From the NCBI GenBank assembly GCA_018267955.1, contig JAFDXL010000004.1, forward strand, positions 66,064-130,063: DNA of 64,000 nt, written 5' to 3'. The notes beneath the pieces were generated by a model. That model had not been told where the DNA came from. It ran no database searches and saw only the letters and a program-made list of their open reading frames with translations. The first letter of the stretch is position 1; every line of letters starts with the position of its first letter. The stretch is from Bacteroidota bacterium. Lineage in GTDB: Bacteria > Bacteroidota > Bacteroidia > Chitinophagales > Chitinophagaceae. Below are positions 35,560-42,557 of the stretch, piece after piece. A program made the translations under genes and the position numbers.

Positions 35560-37098
35560 TCAGTTGCCCAGCCTGTAGATTTTCCAGTTCTCATCTTCCC
35601 GTAAGACCGGGTATTTGTTGTCTAGCCTGCCAGATAGCAAGGATGTGTTATTGCTATGCCGGGAAAGAAAATAATACTGAATATGAGCCTTATCCCATGC
35701 CTGCTCTTTCAAGCTATCTGAAGAGGACATAAAATATCTATTACCAGAAAAGTAGGCCAGGCGTTGCAGTTCTACATCATCGGGCATGCCATACGATACA
35801 TTGGAAACAAAGCTACCCTTAAGACCCAAGGCTTTAAGATGACCGGCAAGGTTATACTCTTCCCTCCCCTCGTTCCACATTTTATGAATGCCATGCAATG
35901 GGTACAACATGTAAGAACAGGCGAAAAGCAGCATGAAAACCTTTCTATTGAAAATTCTATTTCGCTGCATGATAGCGATGCCCAGTATCATACTCAATGG
36001 AAGCATATACCAGATGTACCGCGCCTCGAAATTGACGAGAAAGAATGGCAGCGGAAATAACAAAAAAACTATCAGCAAAGGATAGAACACCTTATAGTGC
36101 AGCCGGCGAATTTTCTTGAACAATAATCTTAATACATACAGGAAGACCGGCAGCAATGCAATACTGATCTGCATACTGCTAACGATAAACTTCCATGTGT
36201 TTTGCACGACCTTCATCAATTGCCTTGCGAAGAGCGCCTGAGAATGCCAAAACATGGGAAGCGGTCCATTTACATACCAGGGATCCTCCCAATAAGAAGG
36301 CGAATCGTTATATACCGGAGGTAAGATATCAGCAAATTCGGGCTTCCACAGAGGATGCCCTACCAGGTACCAGGACATATTGAGATTGCCGGCAGTACCG
36401 GTGGTCCAGATGCCATACTTACCATGCAGCGCGAATAGCCAGGGCAAACTAAGCGTAATCATTACCAGCAAAACGACCCCATAATTAATGAGCCAGTTGC
36501 GTATATACTTTCTATGCCATGCCCTGTTGATATAAAATGTGAGCATGGCTGTGCTGATGATAAAGAACGGAAAGGCATAGGCTTTGGCAAAATAAGCACA
36601 TACGCCTGCTATGCCAGCGCCAATCCATAAGGCGGGCGAATATTTAAACCTGTGGCTGACGATAATGCGTAACGCATATAAAAGAAAAAAGCACTCCCAG
36701 AGATCATCAAAGTTTTGATAATACACCGCATAGCAAAGAAATATAGCTAATGCGCCTTGCAGAAAAGCCTGTGCAAAATAGGGTGTCCTGTACTTGATGA
36801 AGAATAATTGGGAAACATACAATACCCCGACAGCACCGATCACATTGGCAGCTATGGCACCGGTAATTGCGGATGCACCCAACCTGATAAACCCTGCAGT
36901 AAGCCAGCAACTCCATGGGCTCCAGTAGCCATTAACAGCTTTTACCCAATCGCCATCTGCATACCTGCGGGCGATAGTAAGATATGCTGTTGCGTCAGGG
37001 TCTATATAATACTTACAATATGGAAATACCAAACATACACCTATACACAGCAATAATGCCGACGCAATAAAGGGGTAGTATCTGCGGATATAATACAA
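35560..37098 (-). CDS. GT-C fold membrane glycosyltransferase-like protein, TTG start
   Basis: The 512-residue polytopic inner-membrane protein has about ten hydrophobic segments. An early periplasmic loop holds 'YYIDPDATAYLTIARRYAD', where the acidic pair occupies the catalytic Asp/Glu position of GT-C enzymes (PMT/ArnT-like). Such enzymes transfer sugars from polyprenyl-phosphate carriers on the outer face of the membrane. The start is probably a TTG at 37098: an in-frame stop lies four codons upstream and no ATG occurs until well inside. It begins two bases after the stop of the preceding GT gene, which suggests translational coupling. Substrate unknown. Confidence 0.75.
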   Translation of the reverse strand: MYYIRRYYPFIASALLLCIGVCLVFPYCKYYIDPDATAYLTIARRYADGDWVKAVNGYWSPWSCWLTAGFIRLGASAITGAIAANVIGAVGVLYVSQLFFIKYRTPYFAQAFLQGALAIFLCYAVYYQNFDDLWECFFLLYALRIIVSHRFKYSPALWIGAGIAGVCAYFAKAYAFPFFIISTAMLTFYINRAWHRKYIRNWLINYGVVLLVMITLSLPWLFALHGKYGIWTTGTAGNLNMSWYLVGHPLWKPEFADILPPVYNDSPSYWEDPWYVNGPLPMFWHSQALFARQLMKVVQNTWKFIVSSMQISIALLPVFLYVLRLLFKKIRRLHYKVFYPLLIVFLLFPLPFFLVNFEARYIWYMLPLSMILGIAIMQRNRIFNRKVFMLLFACSYMLYPLHGIHKMWNEGREEYNLAGHLKALGLKGSFVSNVSYGMPDDVELQRLAYFSGNRYFMSSSDSLKEQAWDKAHIQYYFLSRHSNNTSLLSGRLDNKYPVLREDENWKIYRLGN

Positions 37099-37100
37099 GA

Positions 37101-38465
37101 TTAAAGATTACCAGCGGTTGCAATAATAGCCTTATTCCTTTGCCTTTGCAATATATGCTGACAGGCTAATACAGCGGTACCGATCATGATCAGCGAAACA
37201 GGTATAAAATATCTTGTATTAGCAATAGGGCCGGCAATGAACACAAAATAACCTACCAACGCTGTTATAAAAACCCTTAGCCTAAATGAGTATTGCTTAC
37301 TGAACAAGAACAAAACAAAACCTACAAGACGTAACAAGTTAAAGAACAACACAACTGCAGCTATTGGTAAAGTGGGATTACGAGCCATATAATCTTCTAT
37401 ACCGGCATATCCTTTATCTCTTATTGTATCAAAGAAACCGGCTGTATTATGAACATCGTATAGTTTAGACAGCGTAAGCAAACCTACAAACATATCCAGT
37501 TCGCCTTTACCGGGATCTATAAACATGCGGAGGCTATGGCCAATGTGATATGGCAGGTAGGATGCGGAATTTTGTTTTAATAACTGTATACCACGAGCAT
37601 TGGCATAATCATAACGTTGCGAAAATGTCGGTAGTTTTTCTACATGGCTCCGCTCTGTTTGTAAAAACTGTTCGGCTTTATCTATGCCATATTCATCTTT
37701 GTAAAAGTTATAATAATAGAAAATGGCGTTGAAGGATTGTGTACTTGAAAAATGGGGCTTGCCGGTGCGCTCATAGTTAATATATCCATAGCCGATAATA
37801 AGCAATAATGGCACCGTTGCGCATATTGCTGCCCGCATCAAGGCATCGCGACGTATAGATGCGTAGACCAGCACACCTACAGCATGTAGATATACCACAG
37901 GATAAAGTACGGGTTTTACAAAAGCTCCGGCGGCAAGTACCAGGCCCATACCGAGCATGTATCGCCAATGCTTTTCTTGTGTGAAAGCGATGAAGCAATA
38001 AAAGTAAGCTACAACACAGGACTGTAATAGTATATCGGGGGCGATGATATTAGCGTTTACAAACTGCGAGGGAAACAGAAGGATGAAGGCGAGCAAAAGC
38101 CAATCATACCTTTTTTGATAACCCAACCGAGTGATTGTATACCTTAAAAAATAAATATTAAAAATAGAAACCAGGTTTTGAACCAGTAATACTATCCAGT
38201 TATTGAGTGTAAAGAAGTAAATAAAACATAGAAACAAAGGATAGCCCGGCGGCCTGAGCGTCATAAATTCTTCCTTTACAGGTAAAACGGGATTGCCTGC
38301 ATAAAACCAGCCTGCATTTTTAATATTAGTGGCCATGTATATGTATTCATGAGAATCGCCGTTGTAGATATGCTTGTAATGCCATGCTATGAGATAGAAA
38401 ATAGCATGTGCAGCCGATACAAGTAATAAGAACCTTGCATCTACCCTATTAAAATTGCGAAACAT
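37101..38465 (-). CDS. GT39-like membrane glycosyltransferase (GT-C fold)
   Basis: The 454-residue polytopic protein has a first loop with 'IYNGDSHEYIYMATNI' and 'TLRPPGYPLFLCFIYF'. This is the usual pattern of the PMT_2/GT39 family: an acidic catalytic residue near GDS/E, then RPPGYPLF before the next membrane helix. About ten membrane segments and a short soluble tail are visible. It probably uses a polyprenyl-phosphate sugar to modify lipid, protein or glycan at the outer face of the inner membrane. It forms a two-gene unit with the downstream GT-C gene. Confidence 0.8.
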   Translation of the reverse strand: MFRNFNRVDARFLLLVSAAHAIFYLIAWHYKHIYNGDSHEYIYMATNIKNAGWFYAGNPVLPVKEEFMTLRPPGYPLFLCFIYFFTLNNWIVLLVQNLVSIFNIYFLRYTITRLGYQKRYDWLLLAFILLFPSQFVNANIIAPDILLQSCVVAYFYCFIAFTQEKHWRYMLGMGLVLAAGAFVKPVLYPVVYLHAVGVLVYASIRRDALMRAAICATVPLLLIIGYGYINYERTGKPHFSSTQSFNAIFYYYNFYKDEYGIDKAEQFLQTERSHVEKLPTFSQRYDYANARGIQLLKQNSASYLPYHIGHSLRMFIDPGKGELDMFVGLLTLSKLYDVHNTAGFFDTIRDKGYAGIEDYMARNPTLPIAAVVLFFNLLRLVGFVLFLFSKQYSFRLRVFITALVGYFVFIAGPIANTRYFIPVSLIMIGTAVLACQHILQRQRNKAIIATAGNL

Positions 38466-38570
38466 GAATTATGATGAAGCTGTGGAACAAATATAGCCGC
38501 TTAAAGCCTGAATTTGCCACGAAACACATGTTGCATTCTATACTATGATGGTTAAAGCCGGAAAAACTGA

Positions 38571-38578
38571 TAAATTTG
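38571..38578 (+). promoter_or_regulatory. -7 box (TAAATTTG) for the desaturase gene
   Basis: TAAATTTG matches TAnnTTTG and ends 18 bases before the ATG at 38597. This argues against the upstream TTG at 38576, which lies inside the box. Confidence 0.6.
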
Positions 38579-38596
38579 CGCACTTTTTCAAACGAA

Positions 38597-39352
38597 ATGG
38601 CAATATTTATTTTTTTTACAGCGCATTGGTATTTATCCCTTTTTTCGCAAACATTTTTTCAGCATAGGTATGCTGCACACGGTTCTTTTACCATGAGTAA
38701 AGGGTGGGAGAAATTCTGGTTTATCTTCACTTTTGTAACGCAAGGATCTTCTTACCTGAGTACACGCGCCTACGCATTGATGCACCGTATGCACCACGCA
38801 TACGCCGATACAGACAAAGACCCGCATTCTCCGCTGCATTTTAAAAATGTATTTACGATGATGTGGCATACTAAAAATGTATACACGGCGATATTTGACG
38901 GTAGAACAAAAGTGGAACCTCGCTTTGCTAAAAACGTGCCTGACTGGCCGGCGTTTGACAAATTTGCTCACAGCTGGGCTCCGCGTATTTTCTGGGCTGC
39001 GGTATATACAGGCTATTATGTATACTTCGCTACATCTTGGTGGATGTTCTTATTACTGCCGATACACTACATGAGCGGGCCTGTACATGGCGCCATCATC
39101 AACTGGTATGCACATAAATTTGGCTACAAAAACTTCGAGATGAAGAATACGGCGGATAACCTCTTCCATGTGGATGTTCTGATGCTGGGCGAATCCTATC
39201 ATAACAATCACCACATGCGTGCGTCTAATGCCAACTTCGGTGTACGCTGGCATGAAATAGACCCGGTATATGGTGTGATACTACTCTTTAATAAGGCTGG
39301 TATGATAAAACTAAAACAGCCTAAGCCTAACCCGGTAGAAACTGATTTTTAA
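38597..39352 (+). CDS. Acyl-CoA/acyl-lipid fatty acid desaturase
   Basis: This 251-residue membrane di-iron desaturase has three histidine boxes: HRYAAH (residues 23-28), HRMHH (63-67) and YHNNHH (201-206). They bind the two irons that insert a double bond into an acyl chain. The topology of paired membrane segments before and between boxes fits the delta-9 type (OLE1/DesC-like). It is shorter than many relatives and lacks a fused cytochrome b5. The start at MAIFIFF is preferred over the upstream TTG because of the promoter. It is a single-gene unit with a strong terminator, probably adjusting membrane fluidity. Confidence 0.92.
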   Translation: MAIFIFFTAHWYLSLFSQTFFQHRYAAHGSFTMSKGWEKFWFIFTFVTQGSSYLSTRAYALMHRMHHAYADTDKDPHSPLHFKNVFTMMWHTKNVYTAIFDGRTKVEPRFAKNVPDWPAFDKFAHSWAPRIFWAAVYTGYYVYFATSWWMFLLLPIHYMSGPVHGAIINWYAHKFGYKNFEMKNTADNLFHVDVLMLGESYHNNHHMRASNANFGVRWHEIDPVYGVILLFNKAGMIKLKQPKPNPVETDF

Positions 39353-39373
39353 ATATCGCGATCATAGAATAAG

Positions 39374-39403
39374 AGCCCGAACAAATTGTTCGGGCTTTTT
39401 TTA
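39374..39403 (+). terminator. Terminator of the desaturase gene
   Basis: A perfect 10-bp stem (AGCCCGAACA/TGTTCGGGCT) with an AAT loop is followed by seven Ts, 21 bases after the stop codon. Confidence 0.92.
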
Positions 39404-39449
39404 TGTATCAACCTGGTTAAGTAATATTTTTAGCAACAAAAGAAAAGCC

Positions 39450-39782
39450 ATGATCATAGGAGTTGCAGGGCCCTATTCGGCAGCCACTGAAGAACAAAGA
39501 CAAGCTAACCTGGATGTATTGAACAAGGCAGCTGCTGCATTGCTGGCAAGGGGGCATACTCCGTTAATAGGCGTAAATGCTGCGTTACCTGTTGTAAATG
39601 CCATGCAGGTAGCAGACCGCTACGAAGCCATCATGAAGATATCTATGGCGGTAATGCACAGTTGTGAAGCATTACTCATCGTTGCAGAAAGCCCCGGAGC
39701 TAACCGCGAACGGGAACTGTTTGAATCAAAAGGATTACCCGTATACCACAGCATTGATGAAGTGCCGGTAGCCGGCGCTTAG
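39450..39782 (+). CDS. DUF4406-like / nucleoside deoxyribosyltransferase-like small protein
   Basis: The 110-residue protein begins 'MIIGVAGPYSAATEEQR', then 'ANLDVLNKAAAALLARGHTP' and 'EALLIVAESPGANRERELF'. This matches the DUF4406 and nucleoside 2-deoxyribosyltransferase-like fold: a GPYS-type loop, an N-x-L helix with a Gly-His-x-Pro turn, and a late Ser-Pro-Gly-x-x-x-E motif. It may bind nucleotides or sugars, but activity is not shown. The stop overlaps the convergent YciI-like gene by four bases. Confidence 0.7.
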   Translation: MIIGVAGPYSAATEEQRQANLDVLNKAAAALLARGHTPLIGVNAALPVVNAMQVADRYEAIMKISMAVMHSCEALLIVAESPGANRERELFESKGLPVYHSIDEVPVAGA

Positions 39783-40117
39783 CCATTGTACTCGCGCACT
39801 TCGGCATAACCACCGAATTCGAAAATGGGGCAGCTTTTAACTATATGTGTTGCTTCATCCAGGTTAGCAGCTTTCAGGGTCATAAAACCGCCAACGATCT
39901 CTGTACCTACATAGTGGATCGTTTCTTCTATCTGCGCATCAATACCTTTAATGAGACGTCCCTCGAGCGTAAGGCCACTGCCGCCGGTGATGTTGCCCTC
40001 ATTGATATATTTGGTAAACCACTGATTCCAGTTTTGGCGATGGTTTTGAATCTCTACATCTGTATGTTCATCCTTTCTGCCATCCGGCTCGCGAAATAAT
40101 ACAAGGAAGTTTTTCAT
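39779..40117 (-). CDS. YciI-family (DGPF/YCII domain) protein
   Basis: This 112-residue alpha/beta protein has the YCII-related pattern: an opening strand 'MKNFLVLFREPDG', the helix 'NHRQNWNQWFTKYINEG' and 'VGGFMTLKAANLDEA', and a final 'EFGGYAEVREYNG'. Family members are small ferredoxin-like dimers of unclear function, often near sigma factors or VOC proteins. Here a VOC gene lies 11 bases upstream in the same direction, so the pair is likely cotranscribed. Confidence 0.8.
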   Translation of the reverse strand: MKNFLVLFREPDGRKDEHTDVEIQNHRQNWNQWFTKYINEGNITGGSGLTLEGRLIKGIDAQIEETIHYVGTEIVGGFMTLKAANLDEATHIVKSCPIFEFGGYAEVREYNG

Positions 40118-40128
40118 AAGAATGTTAA

Positions 40129-40497
40129 CTACAGTTTGAAATGTGGGTTGTAAATAATCCCAAATACATTACCCCACGGATCTTTTACCGAAGCAACAAC
40201 TATGCCATCGCCCACATCCTGCGGATCTGCGTGAGTGGTTGCTCCTGCGGCAAGCAATTCATTATACATAGCCTGTGCATCTTCTACTCCCCAGTATGTA
40301 ACGGTGGTATCGCCTTTAGCTTCGCTACCCTCTACAGGCTGCAAGCCCAGTTCGTACCCTGCCACATTAAAGCCTACGTAAAAAGGCATATCAAAGTAGG
40401 GCTCAATACCCAATATCTTAGTGTACCATTTTTTTGCTTCGGCGAGGTCAGATACTTTATAGCCTACAGTACGCAGGCCCAGAAATTTTGATTGCAT
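40129..40497 (-). CDS. VOC (glyoxalase/bleomycin-resistance) superfamily protein
   Basis: The 122-residue protein has two beta-alpha-beta-beta-beta modules. The first is 'RTVGYKVSDLAEAKKWYTKI' with 'PYFDMPFYVGFNVAGYELGL'. The second is 'TVTYWGVEDAQAMYNELLAAG' with 'VASVKDPWGNVFGIIYNPHF'. The DPWGN-x-FG ending is the classic VOC signature with a metal-ligand position nearby. Substrate unknown; the fold covers glyoxalases, dioxygenases and antibiotic-binding proteins. It sits between a small membrane protein and the YciI-like gene. Confidence 0.85.
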   Translation of the reverse strand: MQSKFLGLRTVGYKVSDLAEAKKWYTKILGIEPYFDMPFYVGFNVAGYELGLQPVEGSEAKGDTTVTYWGVEDAQAMYNELLAAGATTHADPQDVGDGIVVASVKDPWGNVFGIIYNPHFKL

Positions 40498-40511
40498 AAG
40501 ATGAGTTTGAT

Positions 40512-40619
40512 TTATTTTTCGTCCCTGCGATTATCGAGGTAGCGCATAATAGCTTTAGCGATAGAGTACACTACCACAACTATAGTAAGAAACAAGATAA
40601 CACGCAGGAAGAAATTCAT
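40512..40619 (-). CDS. Possible 35-residue single-pass membrane protein
   Basis: A 36-codon frame reads MNFFLRVILFLTIVVVVYSI, then AKAIMRYLDNRRDEK and a TAA stop. One hydrophobic segment (about 4-21) is followed by a charged tail. It lies 14 bases upstream of the VOC gene in the same direction and could be the first gene of that unit. No family was recognised, and a chance frame cannot be excluded. Confidence 0.45.
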   Translation of the reverse strand: MNFFLRVILFLTIVVVVYSIAKAIMRYLDNRRDEK

Positions 40620-40664
40620 GAGTGATGATTTTATTACAAGTTAACAATAATAGCCGAGTTAGCC

Positions 40665-40733
40665 TCATTTCACCAATGTTTCCATATACCCTGCCGCCTC
40701 CTTCATCCTGCTACCATACCAGCTAAACATTTC
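40665..40733 (-). pseudogene. Remnant 3' end of a corrinoid/metal-binding receptor gene
   Basis: The minus strand encodes EMFSWYGSRMKEAAGYMETL followed by VK and a stop. Sixteen of 22 residues equal the C-terminus of the intact receptor gene at 41323-42102. Upstream of this stretch the similarity stops abruptly and no receptor sequence remains. The remnant and the intact end flank a plus-strand gene. Confidence 0.8.
40684..40733 (-). repeat. 50-base direct repeat, copy 1 (gene-end duplication)
   Basis: By eye, 44 of 50 bases match 41342-41391, in the same orientation. The longest exact run is the 16 bases AGCTAAACATTTC with its preceding bases. Confidence 0.85.
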
Positions 40734-40754
40734 CCAAGCAAAAAATAAATTATA

Positions 40755-40762
40755 TACTTTTG
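40755..40762 (+). promoter_or_regulatory. -7 box (TACTTTTG) for the gene at 40768
   Basis: TACTTTTG matches TAnnTTTG and ends five bases before the ATG, predicting a leaderless transcript. Confidence 0.5.
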
Positions 40763-40767
40763 CATAT

Positions 40768-41259
40768 ATGTTTAGTGCAATAAAAAATACTATTGTCTTA
40801 TTGCTCGGCTTAACGTTAATTTTTTCAAAAGCATATCCCAAGAACAAGTCGAAATCTCGCTTAGAAGAATTGATTCTTGCGGTTGATTCAAACTGTGCTG
40901 TTCTTTCAGCCGAAACTTTAGATGCTGATGTTGACACTATGTATTATAGCGACTACAAATTTGGCTTACGAGATGAGATAGATTTCAATTCATTTTCCCA
41001 AATTGTAAAAAAAAGCAAAACAATAAAACCATCTGAATCATTTATTCAAGATAGCTTTAATAGAATCAAAGTACTACCAAAGGAAAAAATCAACCGCGGG
41101 TACAGCGAAGCATCGATTCCCGTTTTTGACGAAAAAGAACAATTTGCCATACTTAAATACAACACAGGATATGAAGAAAATCGGAGGGGTGGTTATTATT
41201 TGCTGAAAAAGGTAAATAATAAATGGATAGTTTTTGAGTTTGTTATCTGGATCACCTAA
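40768..41259 (+). CDS. Unknown protein inserted between duplicated gene ends
   Basis: The 163-residue protein has a hydrophobic N-terminus (about 1-22, 'MFSAIKNTIVLLLGLTLIFS'), probably a signal peptide or anchor. A lysine-rich polar body follows. The end 'GGYYLLKKVNNKWIVFEFVI' resembles the closing strands of small NTF2-like or lipocalin-like proteins, but no family is recognised. Its codons are more A/T-rich than those of neighbouring genes. It runs opposite to the genes on both sides and sits inside a duplicated receptor-gene end, suggesting that it was acquired. An inverted repeat (TTTAAAGAT/ATCTTTAAA, 41272-41321) follows its stop and overlaps the end of the receptor gene's 3' flank. Confidence 0.65.
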   Translation: MFSAIKNTIVLLLGLTLIFSKAYPKNKSKSRLEELILAVDSNCAVLSAETLDADVDTMYYSDYKFGLRDEIDFNSFSQIVKKSKTIKPSESFIQDSFNRIKVLPKEKINRGYSEASIPVFDEKEQFAILKYNTGYEENRRGGYYLLKKVNNKWIVFEFVIWIT

Positions 41260-41322
41260 TGCGTTTAATCATTTAAAGATTATAGCTAACATTCAATATG
41301 GTTTATAAAAACATCTTTAAAA

Positions 41323-42102
41323 TTACCTTATCAACTCACTCATATACGCAAGCGCCTCCTTCATCCTACTGCCATACCAGCTAAACATTTCGCCATCTAC
41401 CAGGCGCACATCGGCATTAGGCAAAACTGACTTTATTTCCTCCACATGTTTTTCTTTGAATGGATAAGGCTCAGAAGATAGCAATACCAAATCCGGATTT
41501 CTTTCTTTTAAGTCTTGCAAGGTGATCTCGGGATAGCGGGTTGTATCGGCAAACATATTTTGCCAGCCTATAGTCTGTATCATATTGCTAATGAAGGTAT
41601 CCTTACCAACAGTCATCCATGGATTGTACCAGATAAAATATGCCACACGCTTAGATGTAGCCGCTTTATGCAATTTTGTAAACCCTGCAACTATCTCTTC
41701 TACCAATTCATTGGCCTTCTGTTCCGTACCAGTGATCAATCCCACTACCTGCATCATCTGCAATGCCTGGGGCAAGGTTTGTATATCACTGATCCAAACG
41801 GGGAATTCTTTTGCCAATTCTTCTATCTGTGCCTGTTCGTTCTCTTCTTTATTTGCAATGATGAGATCGGGCTGCAGGGAGCGTATCTTTTCTATGTTCA
41901 GCTTCTTAGTGCCACCTATGCGTTCCTTAGTACGAAACCATGACTCAGGGTGAACACAGAACTTGGTAATACCTATTACTTCATTTTCGAGCCCAAGATC
42001 GTATAACAATTCTGTCTGAGAAGGAACAACTGATATAATACGCTTAGGCGGAAAGCTGATCTCTATTTCTCTACCTAGCATATCTGTAAAAATCCGCTTC
42101 AT
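41323..42102 (-). CDS. BtuF-like helical-backbone metal/corrinoid receptor, no signal peptide
   Basis: The 259-residue protein has the class III periplasmic-binding fold. The first lobe has 'RIISVVPSQTELLYDLGL', 'VIGITKFCVHPE', 'IGGTKKLNIEKIRSLQPDLI' and 'IANKEENEQAQ'. The second lobe has 'YFIWYNPWMTVGKDTFI' and 'NPDLVLLSSEPYPF'. It resembles BtuF and the 'helical backbone metal receptor' proteins for cobalamin or ferric complexes. No signal peptide is present, so it may be cytoplasmic, as in many Bacteroidota homologues, or act in corrinoid handling. It overlaps the small membrane protein gene upstream by four bases. Its 3' end is duplicated at 40665-40733. Confidence 0.85.
   Translation of the reverse strand: MKRIFTDMLGREIEISFPPKRIISVVPSQTELLYDLGLENEVIGITKFCVHPESWFRTKERIGGTKKLNIEKIRSLQPDLIIANKEENEQAQIEELAKEFPVWISDIQTLPQALQMMQVVGLITGTEQKANELVEEIVAGFTKLHKAATSKRVAYFIWYNPWMTVGKDTFISNMIQTIGWQNMFADTTRYPEITLQDLKERNPDLVLLSSEPYPFKEKHVEEIKSVLPNADVRLVDGEMFSWYGSRMKEALAYMSELIR
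41342..41391 (-). repeat. 50-base direct repeat, copy 2 (end of intact receptor gene)
   Basis: This is the partner of 40684-40733 and lies within the last codons of the intact receptor gene. The interval between the copies carries the plus-strand gene at 40768. Confidence 0.85.
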
Positions 42103-42446
42103 GAGAACTTCTTATAATAGGCGAGGATAAAGAATGAAAATAGAACGTTCATTAACACTAATGAACTTGCATAATCCTGTTTGATAGGGTCGTTGTGAAA
42201 TGCCAGCCAACAAGCAAGATCCGCTACTGTTACCACAAGATACATCCATGCGGCCCAGCGTTTCATATTGCAGATAAATATCCAGCTAAAGGTGTACAAT
42301 GCCATCCACGCAACATCTATCCATATAGGAGATAATGGCATTGAACTCGCACTCCATATACTGAATGCCAGCATACCTATATGAAACAATGCTACCCATG
42401 GGAATAAGGCAGGGGGCTTTCTTATAAAACTATTAATAAAGCTCAT
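42099..42446 (-). CDS. Small polytopic membrane protein, unknown function
   Basis: The 115-residue form starts MSFINSFIRKPP. A longer frame to 42515 adds an implausible Cys-rich stretch. About four hydrophobic segments are visible ('LFPWVALFHIGMLAFSIW', 'IDVAWMALYTFSWIFIC', 'MYLVVTVADLACWLAF', 'LVLMNVLFSFFILAYY'). No family is recognised with confidence. The stop overlaps the receptor gene start (ATGA), so the two are probably translated together and this protein may work with the receptor. Confidence 0.7.
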   Translation of the reverse strand: MSFINSFIRKPPALFPWVALFHIGMLAFSIWSASSMPLSPIWIDVAWMALYTFSWIFICNMKRWAAWMYLVVTVADLACWLAFHNDPIKQDYASSLVLMNVLFSFFILAYYKKFS

Positions 42447-42557
42447 TGGGAAACAAAAGTAACTGAAAGTATAAACAGTATTACAGGTAAAACACAAATG
42501 CCTTAACTTTAGCACTACTCTATTAAACTTTGTTAATTATAAAACCGAACGCATACT

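Noticed and set aside
40665-40937. 90-residue minus-strand frame ending FSWYGSRMKEAAGYMETLVK
   Set aside because: Only its last 22 codons resemble a gene (the receptor end). The rest is antisense to the gene at 40768, so it is listed as a remnant, not a gene.
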